Part shown: positions 8,487-17,800 of the stretch, one piece after another
How the letters are laid out: every line of letters begins with the position of its first letter
Position numbering within the stretch: position 1 is the stretch's first letter
Source: an uncultured Ignatzschineria sp.
GTDB lineage: Bacteria; Pseudomonadota; Gammaproteobacteria; Cardiobacteriales; Wohlfahrtiimonadaceae
DNA length: 64,000 nucleotides
Direction: 5' to 3'
NCBI GenBank assembly: GCA_945639195.1
Contig: CALZEE010000005.1
Coordinates: 111,103 to 175,102, forward strand
Made by a program: the position numbers and the translations under genes
The notes under the pieces: generated by a model
Seen by the model: the letters and a program-made list of their open reading frames with translations, nothing else
Told to the model about the DNA's origin: nothing
The model's database searches: none

Positions 8487-11400
8487 ATGCGTCCTTTAAA
8501 ACTGACTCTGACCGCATTTGGTCCCTATCATGCCACTGAAGAGATCGACTTCACTGCCCTTGCCCCTCATGATCTTTTTGTCATCTCCGGCAATACTGGC
8601 GCAGGTAAAACCTCTATTTTTGATGGTATCTCTTACGCGCTCTATGGCGGTGCTAGTGGTGAAGACCGTAAAGAAGCACTCGGACTGCGGAGTGATTTTG
8701 CCGATGACAGCCTGCCAACCTCCGCAGAACTCCTCTTCTCCCTACGAGGAAAAACATACCGTGTATATCGTCAGCTCCCCTACTTAAAAGCCGGCAATAA
8801 GAGTCAAACGCCGGGAAAAGCAGAACTCTATGAAGTGGATCTCGATTCAGATGATCTCTTTGCAGAAACCGCCGCCGTTGATCGTCAGATCACGACAGAA
8901 GTGGATCAAAAGATCTTAACGTTGATCGGCTTAAACAAGGCGCAATTTAATCAGCTCGTGATGCTTCCGCAAGGTGAATATCAACGTTTCTTGACCTCAA
9001 GCACCCATGAAAAAGAGTTGATTCTCCGCACTGTTTTTAATACCGAAAAGTATCAATCATTCATTACTCACCTCAAAGAAACGCGCGATACACACGCCAA
9101 AAAAGTCACAGAGCTGAGCGCTACGCAAAAGAGCCAGCTTCAATTGATCTTTAATCAACTTCCCCAACGGGAATCCCCGCTCTTCTCGCACACCACAGAA
9201 ACAGGCGAGAATCACCTCAATCCAACGCAAGCGATTGAAGGGCTTGAGATCGAGCAATCACACTATCTTGACGCGCAAAAAGCGCTCACCGATACCGTAA
9301 AAACCGCTCAGCAATCTGTGCAGTCTCTGCAAAAGCAGATGGCCGAAGCTAATGCGACCAACCTTGCCTTTCAAACGCTCAAAGCGACCGAAGCTGCGTT
9401 TCAAACACATCTCACGCAATTGCCGGAGATTGAGCAAGCGCAAGCCCGTATTGATCTCGCAGAGCGCGCAATGCCGATCGAAAAATCCTTTGATACCGTG
9501 ATCCGCTTACGAGATGAAGCGGTCAGGATCAATGCCGAGCTCAAAGCCACTAAACAACAAACAGGTGAAGCAGAAGAGGCTCTAAAACAGGCCAATACTC
9601 AGTTTGAAGCCGAAAATGCTAAAGAGCCGATGCGTGAAGCATTGACGCGAGAAGTGATATCGCTTGAGGCTAACGCGCCCCGCATCGCATCCCTTGCGCA
9701 ATTAAAAGCCGATGTTGATACGCTCAATCAACAAAAAGCCGACCTTTCGGCGCAACATCAAAAATGCCTTGAGGCGCAGAAAGAACAGCAACAAACAATG
9801 CGTACGCTGACAGCAGAGATCACGACGCTTGAAACCACTAGTTTGCCGGCATTTGCACTCGCAAAATTCCTCCCTATGCTCAAGCGTTATCACAAGCTCA
9901 TCGCTAAAATTGCTGAGGAATCCGAAAAACTCTCAACAGCGCAATCGAGAGCGGCGGCGTCATCGAACGCGCGCCTTACCGCTAAAACGCACTTCGATAC
10001 TATGTATCAAGCATGGATTAGCGAGCAAGCCCTGCATCTCCAAAAGTCGCTTCGCCCTCATGAATCATGCCCTGTATGTGGAAGTCTTGAGCATCCTGCG
10101 CTCGATGCATTTGCGGCGCATCCGGCGAGCGCTATTACCCGTGAAGAAATTACCCCAGAAGCAATTACTTCAGAAGCAATCACCCCCACAGATTCTGCAG
10201 AAGTGGCCTTCACCGAAGCACAAGCGCAGTACCTCAAAGCAGAAACGGATGCACAAGAGGCAATGCTCCATGTGAAACATCTCCTACAAACCGTTGAATC
10301 ACTTCAAGAAGAAGCGAAAACTGAGCACCAACTGCTTCACAATTTTAGCCAAAGTGGCGATGGAGAAATCCTCTCAACGCACTTGCAACCGGCATTATCA
10401 TTGCCGGAAGCCCCCAACTGGGCAGAAGCGAGCATCATTGATGACACGCAGTTACATGACATCCTCACAGCGCTCGAATCGCGCATAACGCTCGTAGCGT
10501 GTCAGGAAGCCACCGCATCTCAAGCGCTTCAATCCCAAAAATCCGCGAGAGCCACCCAAAACGCGCTGAATGAAGCGCTGACCCAATCGCAACAATCTAT
10601 CGATACGATCCTAACAAACCTGCATCCGATTGATGCATCCATCATCGAAAAGCAGAGTGAGATATCACAAATCACACAAGTTATTCCGAGCGAGTTACAA
10701 GATCCTGCGCAGTTTACGGCGATGCTCGATCAGAAAAAAACGCAACTACAACAGCTCAAAACAGCGCTAATCAATGCGCAGAAAGCGCAAGAAGGCGCCT
10801 CTCAAAAAAGTGCTGTGCTCGCCCATCAATATCAGCAAGAAGTAAAGCAATATGAAGCGCTCATTGCGCAAGGGAAAACTGCCAAGCACGCACTTGATAC
10901 GGCGTTAATCAATGCCGGCTTTATTGTTGATAGCGAAATAGAGAACGAAATAGAGAGCGATATCGATACCGGTATCAATAAAAATGGCGAGCATGAAAAC
11001 AATCCGCAAAAAATGCCGGATGAAGCCGCCTTCTTACAAGCGAAGCTTGATAGCGACACATTAAAAGCCCTTCGTGAGCAGGTGAATCTCTATCATCAAA
11101 AACATGCGTTACTCTCGACCCAAATCGCTCATAGTCAAGAAGCCTTAAAAGAGAAAACGCCGATTGACATCACAACGCTAGAAACCACATTAACCGAGGC
11201 AGAAACCGCGCTTAAAAATGCACAAGCCGAAACCGTAAAAATCGAGCATTATCTGACGCAGATTCAGGCCTCGATCACCGCCATTCGTAAAAACCGAGAA
11301 ACGCTCGATAAGGCAATGCACCATCTTCAAAAACTGGTGGAAGTGCATGATCTCTTACGCGGAGAAAATCCGCTCAAGCTCTCCTTTGAGCGCTATATTC

Positions 11401-11870
11401 TTATTGAATACTTTGAGCGCGTTATTGAAGCAGCGAACCTTCGCCTCCAGAAGATGACGAATGGTCAATTTGAATTTACCCGCTCTGAATCGCTCGCATC
11501 TCGTGGGAAGCAGAGTGGCTTGGACTTGGATATTTACGATGCTTATACGGGCGATGCGCGCGATGTTAAAACGCTCTCTGGCGGTGAGAAGTTTAAAGCC
11601 TCGCTCAGCTTATCCCTTGGTATGGCAGATGTGATCCAAGCGCATCAAGGCGGGATCTCTATTGATACGCTCTTTATTGATGAAGGCTTTGGCTCACTCG
11701 ATGAAGAATCGCTCCTACAAGCGATTGATGTCCTTATTGAGCTTCAAGCATCTGGGCGCATGATTGGCGTTATCTCTCATGTGGAGGAGCTCAAGCAAAC
11801 ATTGCCGGCGCGCATCGAAGTCGTGAAAACCAAAGGCGGTTATAGTCAGACGCAGATTTTAGTATCGTAA
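8487..11870 (+). CDS. sbcC: Exonuclease SbcC, SMC-like ATPase subunit
   Basis: 1127 residues, longer than E. coli SbcC (about 1047). Walker A is GNTGAGKTSIFD (about residue 36). Long coiled coils flank the zinc-hook CPVCG near residue 528. The ABC signature LSGGEKFKASLSL lies near 1030 and Walker B with its D-loop, LFIDEGFGSLDE, near 1062. ATP binding joins the heads and gates SbcD at DNA ends. Low-complexity inserts follow the hook (ITPEAITSEAITPTDS) and occur later in the coil (EIENEIESDIDTGINK), adding to its length. Ribosome site AGGAGA. Confidence 0.96.
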   Translation: MRPLKLTLTAFGPYHATEEIDFTALAPHDLFVISGNTGAGKTSIFDGISYALYGGASGEDRKEALGLRSDFADDSLPTSAELLFSLRGKTYRVYRQLPYLKAGNKSQTPGKAELYEVDLDSDDLFAETAAVDRQITTEVDQKILTLIGLNKAQFNQLVMLPQGEYQRFLTSSTHEKELILRTVFNTEKYQSFITHLKETRDTHAKKVTELSATQKSQLQLIFNQLPQRESPLFSHTTETGENHLNPTQAIEGLEIEQSHYLDAQKALTDTVKTAQQSVQSLQKQMAEANATNLAFQTLKATEAAFQTHLTQLPEIEQAQARIDLAERAMPIEKSFDTVIRLRDEAVRINAELKATKQQTGEAEEALKQANTQFEAENAKEPMREALTREVISLEANAPRIASLAQLKADVDTLNQQKADLSAQHQKCLEAQKEQQQTMRTLTAEITTLETTSLPAFALAKFLPMLKRYHKLIAKIAEESEKLSTAQSRAAASSNARLTAKTHFDTMYQAWISEQALHLQKSLRPHESCPVCGSLEHPALDAFAAHPASAITREEITPEAITSEAITPTDSAEVAFTEAQAQYLKAETDAQEAMLHVKHLLQTVESLQEEAKTEHQLLHNFSQSGDGEILSTHLQPALSLPEAPNWAEASIIDDTQLHDILTALESRITLVACQEATASQALQSQKSARATQNALNEALTQSQQSIDTILTNLHPIDASIIEKQSEISQITQVIPSELQDPAQFTAMLDQKKTQLQQLKTALINAQKAQEGASQKSAVLAHQYQQEVKQYEALIAQGKTAKHALDTALINAGFIVDSEIENEIESDIDTGINKNGEHENNPQKMPDEAAFLQAKLDSDTLKALREQVNLYHQKHALLSTQIAHSQEALKEKTPIDITTLETTLTEAETALKNAQAETVKIEHYLTQIQASITAIRKNRETLDKAMHHLQKLVEVHDLLRGENPLKLSFERYILIEYFERVIEAANLRLQKMTNGQFEFTRSESLASRGKQSGLDLDIYDAYTGDARDVKTLSGGEKFKASLSLSLGMADVIQAHQGGISIDTLFIDEGFGSLDEESLLQAIDVLIELQASGRMIGVISHVEELKQTLPARIEVVKTKGGYSQTQILVS

Positions 11871-11911
11871 GATTCATCACGCATCTTTGTGCTGAGTATT
11901 CATCTTCAGGC

Positions 11912-11950
11912 AAAAAAATAAGCGTCTATCCGGGACATAGATAGACGCTT
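11912..11950 (-). terminator. Bidirectional terminator between sbcC and pxpC
   Basis: An 11-bp stem, AAGCGTCTATC / GATAGACGCTT, with a 9-nt loop. The minus strand continues with a run of T (complement of CAAAAAAAT), ending the pxp operon. The plus side has CTATTATT and can also serve the convergent sbcDC. Confidence 0.88.
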
Positions 11951-11988
11951 CTATTATTCAATCTCAATGCAAATTCTGAGAATTGAAT

Positions 11989-12981
11989 TTATTGTGAAAC
12001 ACCAAAGAAATCAAAGAGAGATTGCACGCGTTGCTGATAAACCTTTCTTGCTGCTAAAGCTTCATCCATCGTCACCGCTTTAAACTTCATCAGGTGATTC
12101 GGTTGTAGCTGACCAATTAAGTCCATATCAGCACTAATTACGGTTGCAATCATGGCGTAACCGCCGCCTGAAACTGAATCGCGATGCAGAATAATCGGCT
12201 CTTTACCGCCGGGAATCTGAATCGATCCCACAGGATAAGGCGCATCAACAATGTTCGAGGGGTTCGATCCTGCGCCAAAAGGTGCTTTACGATCAATAAA
12301 CCCTAATAACTTCTCGCCCTTACAGCGATACCCAATACGGTCTGATTCTGAGCTCACTTTCCATGTCATTTCATAGAAATCATTCTGCCCTTCTTCCGTT
12401 AAGAGGTGATCATACAAGCCCGGCGTTACGCGGATCTCTGCACTTTTAGGCAGTGGTTGCTGATACGCTTCCGGCAACACCTTCTCTTTAGGCGTAATAA
12501 CCGGTAAATCCCCGATATTTAAAACGTCTCCGGCAAGGAGTTTACGTCCTTCAAAACCGCCCACCGCCCCTAAGAGATAGGTGGAGCGACTGCCCAAGAT
12601 AATGGGGACATCAATACCACCCGCAACCGCAATATAGGCTCTTGCACCACTTGTCATAAAGCCAAAGGAGAGAATATCGCCGGCTTTAATCGTGAGCTGT
12701 TCATTCGCTTTTTGTGTTTCGCCATTAATCTTTGGCACACAGTTCCCGCCTGTAATCGCAATAATGGCATCGCAATTAAACTTCATCTCTGGCGCTAAGA
12801 AAGTACACTCAATGACGGCTGCACCCTTCTCATTTCCGACAAGGAGGTTCGCGGCATAAAATGAGTATTGATCCATCGCACCTGATGGTGGAATCCCTAA
12901 ATGGTAGTAACCTTGACGCCCTTCATCTTGGATCGTGGATGCTAAACCTGGTTTTAAAATTTCAATAGTACGATTCATCAT
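11989..12981 (-). CDS. pxpC: 5-oxoprolinase subunit C / KipA-type carboxyltransferase subunit
   Basis: 330 residues of the KipA/PxpC family: N-terminal ILKPGLASTIQDEGRQGYYHLGIPPSGAMD, central AITGGNCVPKING and GARAYIAVAGGIDVP, and C-terminal DAPYPVGSIQIPGGKEPIILHRDSVSGGGYAMIATVI. With PxpA and PxpB, this subunit is part of the ATP-dependent enzyme that opens 5-oxoproline to glutamate in bacteria. The same fold forms half of the carboxyltransferase domain of urea carboxylase. Its ATG overlaps the pxpB stop (TAATG), with GGAGGG upstream, so translation is coupled. Confidence 0.9.
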   Translation of the reverse strand: MMNRTIEILKPGLASTIQDEGRQGYYHLGIPPSGAMDQYSFYAANLLVGNEKGAAVIECTFLAPEMKFNCDAIIAITGGNCVPKINGETQKANEQLTIKAGDILSFGFMTSGARAYIAVAGGIDVPIILGSRSTYLLGAVGGFEGRKLLAGDVLNIGDLPVITPKEKVLPEAYQQPLPKSAEIRVTPGLYDHLLTEEGQNDFYEMTWKVSSESDRIGYRCKGEKLLGFIDRKAPFGAGSNPSNIVDAPYPVGSIQIPGGKEPIILHRDSVSGGGYAMIATVISADMDLIGQLQPNHLMKFKAVTMDEALAARKVYQQRVQSLFDFFGVSQ

Positions 12982-13847
12982 TAGCCCTCCAAAAGTTGAC
13001 GGTTATAGCCAACAGGATCTTTTAAGAATTCTTCTGTACAGAAGTCCACTTCACGGATATTGAGTGATAATGTTCCCGCTTCCGCTTCTGCTACGTATCG
13101 ATCATATTCTGCTTCATTAATCGGCTTAAACTTCACGATGTCGCCCGGTTTAAAGAAGACCATCTCGCCCTTCATATGATCGCCCTTTCCTTCTGCTTCA
13201 AAGATTGGAATCGGCGTGATCCCAAACATCTGATAACCACCGGCGCCACGTACCGCGTAGATACAAGTGAAGCATCCGCCCATTGCCACAGTTTGTTTAG
13301 GCGTATCGGTTCTTGGGCTTAAATATTTAGGCACTTCAATCTGCTTATCGCGCTCGACCATTTGGAAGAGGAACGGTAATCCGGCAACAAAACCGACCAT
13401 CGATACAAACCAAGGAGAGCTGGTATAAGCCTCAAAGAACGCATCGACGCTCTCGTAACCATTAATGGACGCCGCATATTCCATATCGTTTTTAGAGTCT
13501 GGCACTTGGTGACGATCTCTAAACTTCTGCGCTACTTCCGTTGTCCATGGGTCATTAAAGAAGACGGGGATTTCGATTAAGCGTGTGCTTAGGCGCATCT
13601 GTACTTTAGAGCTATCAGCCTCAATCGTCTTTAAAATGCCGAGTAGTTCATCGACACTAATAATATCGGGGTTGAAACGTACCTGGTAAGAAGCATTTGC
13701 AGGGCAAATCTCCATCACACCAGGGACTTTCATATTTTCAAGTTCAGTGGTGATTGCCATGCTTTTAAAGAAAGCATCGAGCGACATATCTTCACTTATT
13801 TCTACAAAGATAAATTCATCTCCACTCGGAACATAACGAATCGTCAT
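12981..13847 (-). CDS. pxpB: 5-oxoprolinase subunit B / KipI-type carboxyltransferase subunit
   Basis: 288 residues of the KipI/PxpB family: RYVPSGDEFIFVEISEDM at the start, a ferredoxin-like N-terminal domain, then the cyclophilin-like domain with IPVFF..., GFVAGLPFLF (family FxPGFxYL-type stretch), the region before FTCIYAVRGAGGYQMFGITPIPIF and KPGDIVKFKPI. It is longer than B. subtilis KipI (about 240) because of extra sequence near residues 180-195. The ATG at 13847 has a strong GAGGAGG site. It is translationally coupled to pxpC and follows accC by 129 nt, a gap that carries a TGCCGGCA palindrome. Confidence 0.9.
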   Translation of the reverse strand: MTIRYVPSGDEFIFVEISEDMSLDAFFKSMAITTELENMKVPGVMEICPANASYQVRFNPDIISVDELLGILKTIEADSSKVQMRLSTRLIEIPVFFNDPWTTEVAQKFRDRHQVPDSKNDMEYAASINGYESVDAFFEAYTSSPWFVSMVGFVAGLPFLFQMVERDKQIEVPKYLSPRTDTPKQTVAMGGCFTCIYAVRGAGGYQMFGITPIPIFEAEGKGDHMKGEMVFFKPGDIVKFKPINEAEYDRYVAEAEAGTLSLNIREVDFCTEEFLKDPVGYNRQLLEG

Positions 13848-13976
13848 AAAAAATCCTCCTCACCGATTGCCGGCGATTATTGTCATGATGAGCATGCTCA
13901 TGTCATGCTCTTTATTATTGAGGATGCCGGCATTACCCTGCATCCTCTTTACTAATTTACGTGTAAAATACGGGGG

Positions 13977-15335
13977 TTAATCCCAAGTCTGTTTATCCAT
14001 CCAACCTTCTAACCAGTTGGTATGCGTATCAAACGCTCGCATTTCAGGATCATTCACGAGTGCTAAATGAAGCTTTAGCGTTGTTTTAAACCCTTCAATC
14101 TTTGTTTCGCTAATCGCACGTGCCATTCGGTTTAACGCTTCTGTGCGTGTTTCATCCCACACAATCATTTTGGCTAACATCGAATCATAAAATGGCGGAA
14201 CGCTGTAACCTTCAAAGAGCATGGAATCGATTCTAACCCCAGGACCACTGCCCCATTGCAGATACTCCACTTTACCGATATTCGGCATAAAGTTATTGGT
14301 CGGATCCTCGGCATTAATACGGCACTCAATCGCTGCGCCACGAATCGTAATATCTGACTGCTGATAACGAAGCGGTCTACCGGATGCGATGTGCAGCATT
14401 TCACGAATCAAGTCAATGCCGGTAATCATCTCTGTAATCGGGTGTTCTACTTGGATTCGGGTATTTATCTCGATAAAGAAGAACTCGCCACTCTGATCAT
14501 CAAAGAGATATTCCACTGTTCCTGCGCCGCGGTAATTCACGCTTTTCGCAAGCGCCACCGCAGATGCGCAGAGCGCTTCACGGACCTCATCATTTAACGC
14601 AGGTGATGGCGCTTCTTCTAATACTTTTTGACGACGGCGTTGAAGCGAGCATTCACGGTCATAAAGGTGAATCACATTCTCCCCATCGCCCAAGACCTGT
14701 ACTTCGATATGTCTTGCACGAGGAATAAAGCGCTCCAAATACATGCCATCATCGCCAAAAGCACCCAAGCCTTCGCGCTGCGCCACTTCAAATTCTTTAG
14801 CGAAATTCTCTTCTTTCTCTACAACGCGCATGCCCTTACCACCACCGCCTGCTGCCGCCTTAATGATTAAGGGATAACCCACATCATGAGAGGCTGCTAA
14901 TGCTTCTGGCAATGTGCGTAAAATCCCTTGGCTTCCAGGAACAACCGGCACATTTGCCGCAACGGCTGTGGCTCTTGCTTCTGCTTTATCGCCCATTAAC
15001 ACAATCGTTTCGCCCTTCGGCCCGACAAATGTTAAACCTGAATCTTCCACTAATGTGGCAAAGGCTGCATTTTCTGCTAAGAAGCCATATCCTGGGTGAA
15101 TTGCATCTGCACCCACAGACTTCGCCGCTTCAATAATCGCCGCTTGATTCAGATAACTCTTTGCCACTTGTGGCGGCCCAATTTCGACACACTCATCCGC
15201 TAACTGCGCCGCTAAACTCGTTTTATCAGCACTACTATGCGCGAGGACAACGGGAATATTGAGTTCTTTTGCAGAACGGATAATTCTTACCGCGATCTCA
15301 CCACGGTTTGCAACTAAGAGCTTTTTCATCATCAT
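13977..15335 (-). CDS. Biotin carboxylase subunit (AccC-like)
   Basis: About 450 residues of the ATP-grasp biotin carboxylase family: KLLVANRGEIAVRIIR at the start, GYGFLAENAAFA, the glycine-rich loop KAAAGGGGKGMRVVE (about 160-175), the metal-binding FFIEINTRIQVEHPITEMITGIDL (about 290-315), and the C-terminal RINAEDP. It carboxylates biotin on a carrier with ATP and bicarbonate. Its position between a carrier gene (4 nt upstream) and pxpBC suggests a dedicated carboxylase here and not the housekeeping acetyl-CoA carboxylase. Three consecutive Met codons make the exact start uncertain (15335, 15332 or 15329). Confidence 0.93.
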   Translation of the reverse strand: MMMKKLLVANRGEIAVRIIRSAKELNIPVVLAHSSADKTSLAAQLADECVEIGPPQVAKSYLNQAAIIEAAKSVGADAIHPGYGFLAENAAFATLVEDSGLTFVGPKGETIVLMGDKAEARATAVAANVPVVPGSQGILRTLPEALAASHDVGYPLIIKAAAGGGGKGMRVVEKEENFAKEFEVAQREGLGAFGDDGMYLERFIPRARHIEVQVLGDGENVIHLYDRECSLQRRRQKVLEEAPSPALNDEVREALCASAVALAKSVNYRGAGTVEYLFDDQSGEFFFIEINTRIQVEHPITEMITGIDLIREMLHIASGRPLRYQQSDITIRGAAIECRINAEDPTNNFMPNIGKVEYLQWGSGPGVRIDSMLFEGYSVPPFYDSMLAKMIVWDETRTEALNRMARAISETKIEGFKTTLKLHLALVNDPEMRAFDTHTNWLEGWMDKQTWD

Positions 15336-15339
15336 TCCC

Positions 15340-15570
15340 CTATTCCATCGTTAAGATCGTTTGACCCGCTTCAACAGCATCCCCATCTTCCACTAAGATT
15401 GCGCTAATAACGCCATCTGCTTCTGCGGTCAGCTCGCTATATTGCTTCATCACTTCGATCAGTCCGAGCACATCTCCCGCTTTAACTGCTTGTCCTTCCT
15501 CGACATAACAAGGGGCATCTGGTGAAGGTCTACGATAAAATATTCCTGGCATTGGGCTTAAAACTTCCAT
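15340..15570 (-). CDS. Short biotin carrier protein, copy 1
   Basis: 76 residues, only the biotinyl domain. It begins MEVLSPMPGIFYRRPSPDAP and carries LGLIEVMKQYSEL with the biotin-accepting Lys42 in EVMK, followed by DGVISAILVEDGDAVEAGQTI. It lacks the Pro/Ala-rich N-terminal half of housekeeping AccB. It would shuttle carboxybiotin from the adjacent carboxylase (4 nt downstream) to the PxpB/PxpC-type carboxyltransferase. It is almost identical to the carrier at 16033-16263, which is therefore a recent or conserved duplicate. Confidence 0.9.
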   Translation of the reverse strand: MEVLSPMPGIFYRRPSPDAPCYVEEGQAVKAGDVLGLIEVMKQYSELTAEADGVISAILVEDGDAVEAGQTILTME

Positions 15571-16032
15571 AATTTATTCCTCTTTAGTTTTATTATTTAT
15601 CAAAAACTTATGCTTGTTTTTGTGATTGCTTTTAATATTAATTTTGTAACTATATTTTTATTCTGTTGTCCGTTTCTTGTGATTCATAGCTGATCATTCG
15701 CGATCTCTATTATTACTGTCATTGCACGATGAAAATGCTGATATTCCTTTTCTTTCCCCTTTCTGTCCTTGCTCACGATATGCCATAACATTCACATTCA
15801 GACTCATCATTATATTTATCGTGAATGTTTATCAATCGGTCTTTTAGCAAAGGATCATAAGCGCAAGAACACTGCCTTATGCGCCATTGAGCGCAAAGAC
15901 TCATCTGAATGCCGGACAAAGCATTCAGATCGATATCGTTTTAAAAGGAAGAAAATAAGAGATCTTGACGGCCCTTCCCTTAAGAAGGGCGATCTCAGGT
16001 ATCTGATCAGATACCGCTTCATTTAGGTAAAA
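15571..16032. other. Intergenic region between the two biotin-carrier genes (462 nt)
   Basis: No gene is convincing. Three dyads lie near the end of copy 2. One is CTGAATGC/GCATTCAG at about 15903-15926. The next is GCCCTTC/GAAGGGC at 15971-15990. The third is the perfect 18-bp palindrome GGTATCTGATCAGATACC at 15998-16015. On the minus strand they follow copy 2, so they may end or process its transcript. The part nearest copy 1 is AT-rich and may carry a promoter. Confidence 0.5.
15971..16015 (-). terminator. Paired dyads downstream of biotin carrier copy 2 (possible terminator or processing site)
   Basis: Hairpin GCCCTTC-ccttaa-GAAGGGC and the adjacent palindrome GGTATCTGATCAGATACC begin 18 nt past the copy 2 stop. 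No long U-run follows on the minus strand, so termination is uncertain. The palindrome could be an operator. Confidence 0.4.
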
Positions 16033-16263
16033 CTAGCGAATTACCATGATGGCTTGGCCGGCTTCTACGGCATCTCCATCTTCGACTAAAATAGCTTCAA
16101 TGACGCCATCACTCTCAGCTAATAGCTCACTATACTGCTTCATGACTTCGATCAGTCCGAGAACATCACCGCTCTTGATACTGCTCCCCTCTTCTACATA
16201 GCAAGGTGCGTCTGGGGATGGTCTACGATAAAAGATACCGGGCATAGGACTTAAAATTTCCAT
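16033..16263 (-). CDS. Short biotin carrier protein, copy 2
   Basis: 76 residues, differing from copy 1 at only about a dozen positions (for example SSIKSG for QAVKAG and LLAESDGVIEA for LTAEADGVISA). It keeps EVMK with Lys42. Both copies therefore look functional as biotin acceptors. A good TAAGGAGAAA-like site lies ahead of the ATG at 16263. It is separated from copy 1 by 462 nt and from pxpA by 373 nt, so it may be a separately regulated transcript. Confidence 0.9.
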   Translation of the reverse strand: MEILSPMPGIFYRRPSPDAPCYVEEGSSIKSGDVLGLIEVMKQYSELLAESDGVIEAILVEDGDAVEAGQAIMVIR

Positions 16264-16636
16264 AATATTTCTCCTTGGTTATGACGTTGCTTTTCAGCCA
16301 GCTGCCATTTTTATGGTCATTATTTTGAAATCTGTACGCTGAGTGATGAAGCATAACTATTTTTATTCTATTTTTAATATGATGAGCTAAACTCATCGTG
16401 ATTTTACGCACTTTAATGCGGCGTGATAAGCGATCCTGACTGCTTATTAAGATGGGGCTTAAATGTTTGCCTCCATTTCAAGCCCGCTCTTATTTGATAG
16501 CCCTAGCGCCCATTTTAATCAAGTTTTATTGCCGTAAAATAAGGCCTTTTAAAATCTCGAAATTTTTCTGTAATGGCTTAACAAAAGTTACATGATCTTA
16601 GCGGTTTTAAATACCGCTAAGCGGCGCCGTTAATCT
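16264..16636. other. Intergenic region between pxpA and biotin carrier copy 2 (373 nt)
   Basis: Contains a pxpA-proximal hairpin (16597-16621). It also has a second dyad at about 16454-16484, GGGCTT...AAGCCC. On the minus strand the loop of that dyad includes GGAGG, which could form a regulatory leader for copy 2. No gene is seen. Confidence 0.45.
16597..16621 (-). terminator. Hairpin after pxpA (weak terminator)
   Basis: A CTTAGCGG / CCGCTAAG stem, 16 nt past the pxpA stop. The tail is ATCATGTAACTTTTG on the minus strand, a poor U-tract, so some read-through into the rest of the cluster is likely. Confidence 0.45.
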
Positions 16637-17404
16637 TTATGAAAAGCGATTACTAATCACGATTTTATGCTCAGCAAGCTTCTTATGAATCGCTTGTAAG
16701 AGCTCCACAACGCCCGGCGTATCACTATGAATACAGACCGATTCAAATTCGATCGTTTGCCATTGATCCGTGACCGTTTTCACTTTGCCCTCTAAACATG
16801 CCGTTACGACTTTATTAGCGATGACTTCTGGATCAAGCCTGCCCATACCGCGGGTAAAGACTAAACTACCGGTATCATCATAATCGCGGTCTGCATAAAA
16901 CTCACGAATCACAGGTTGCCCAAGGCTCTTTGCGACTTCATACGTTTTAGAGATATCCATACAGAAGATATACGCGGCCGGGAAGATTTTCTGCACGCTC
17001 TTCACAAATACTTCTGAAAGATCGGCATCATCCGAGATCGTCATATAGAGTGCGCCGTGTGGCTTCACATGTTGAAGTGGTAGATCATAACGTCTTGCGA
17101 TCGCCTCTAACGCGCCCACTTGATAGACGATATCGTTAATGAGCTCATCTTTTGTCGCGTTAATTTTACGGCGACCAAAGCCTACTAAATCACGATACCC
17201 GGGGTGCGCCCCAATGCCAGTACCATTTTGCTTTGCCATCTTCACTGTTGCATCCATTGTCATCGGATCTCCGGCATGGAAACCTGTCGCAATATTTGCA
17301 GAAGAGATTAATTTTAAGATTTCATCATCTTGGCCATCGCCGGCTTTCCAAATACCGAAGCCTTCACCAAGATCTGAGTTTAAATCGATTGTCGTTTTTT
17401 TCAA
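16637..17404 (-). CDS. pxpA: 5-oxoprolinase subunit A (LamB/YcsF family)
   Basis: 255 residues, the usual length. Family motifs are IDLNSDLGEGFG at the start, SSANIATGFHAGDPMTM (about 33-50), IGAHPGYRDLVGFGRR (about 76-91), HVKPHGALYM (about 120) and REFYADRDYDDTGSLVFTR. The fold is a (beta/alpha)7 barrel with conserved Asp and His residues. PxpA works with PxpB and PxpC to hydrolyse 5-oxoproline to glutamate. It is the promoter-proximal gene of the cluster and is divergent from a LysR gene 396 nt away, a usual arrangement for LysR control. Confidence 0.93.
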   Translation of the reverse strand: MKKTTIDLNSDLGEGFGIWKAGDGQDDEILKLISSANIATGFHAGDPMTMDATVKMAKQNGTGIGAHPGYRDLVGFGRRKINATKDELINDIVYQVGALEAIARRYDLPLQHVKPHGALYMTISDDADLSEVFVKSVQKIFPAAYIFCMDISKTYEVAKSLGQPVIREFYADRDYDDTGSLVFTRGMGRLDPEVIANKVVTACLEGKVKTVTDQWQTIEFESVCIHSDTPGVVELLQAIHKKLAEHKIVISNRFS

Positions 17405-17800
17405 AACGTCCTCCTTCCCTTGTCGCTGATCGTTCTATACCAAATGCCGGCGCTCTATCAGTTATGAGACTCGTCATTGGGAACGTCGTACTTATCATTA
17501 TTGTTATCATCAGCCCGCATTATATCTGGGCTGATTGTCGCTTTATGGTTAAACGCTTTTGCGTCTGATTTCACAATAGGGTATTTTGGCTAAATAAAAT
17601 AATTTTATTTTTTTATACGTTGATATAAAAAAAATTAATACCTGATAAAAATGTGCTCAATAAGGGCTGAATCGGTGCGCTATCGCCCATCAATATCATT
17701 CTAAAACCCCATAAATAAGGGGATAGCCATTGGTATTTATCAGTATAAAAAAGTATAAAAAAAGCAGAAAAATAGAAAAAAATAGAATCGGGAGGATTTT
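17405..17800. other. Divergent regulatory region between pxpA and the LysR gene (396 nt)
   Basis: AT-rich, with A/T dyads such as AAAATAATTTTATTTT near 17598-17613, which could be LysR-type sites. The LysR ribosome site GGGAGG is at about 17791. No gene is seen; a half-motif ATGCCGGCGC lies near 17444. Confidence 0.45.

Noticed and set aside
10832..11059. Ser-rich 75-codon reverse frame inside sbcC
   Set aside because: It is antisense to the acidic coiled-coil insert of SbcC. Its composition reflects the complement of that insert.
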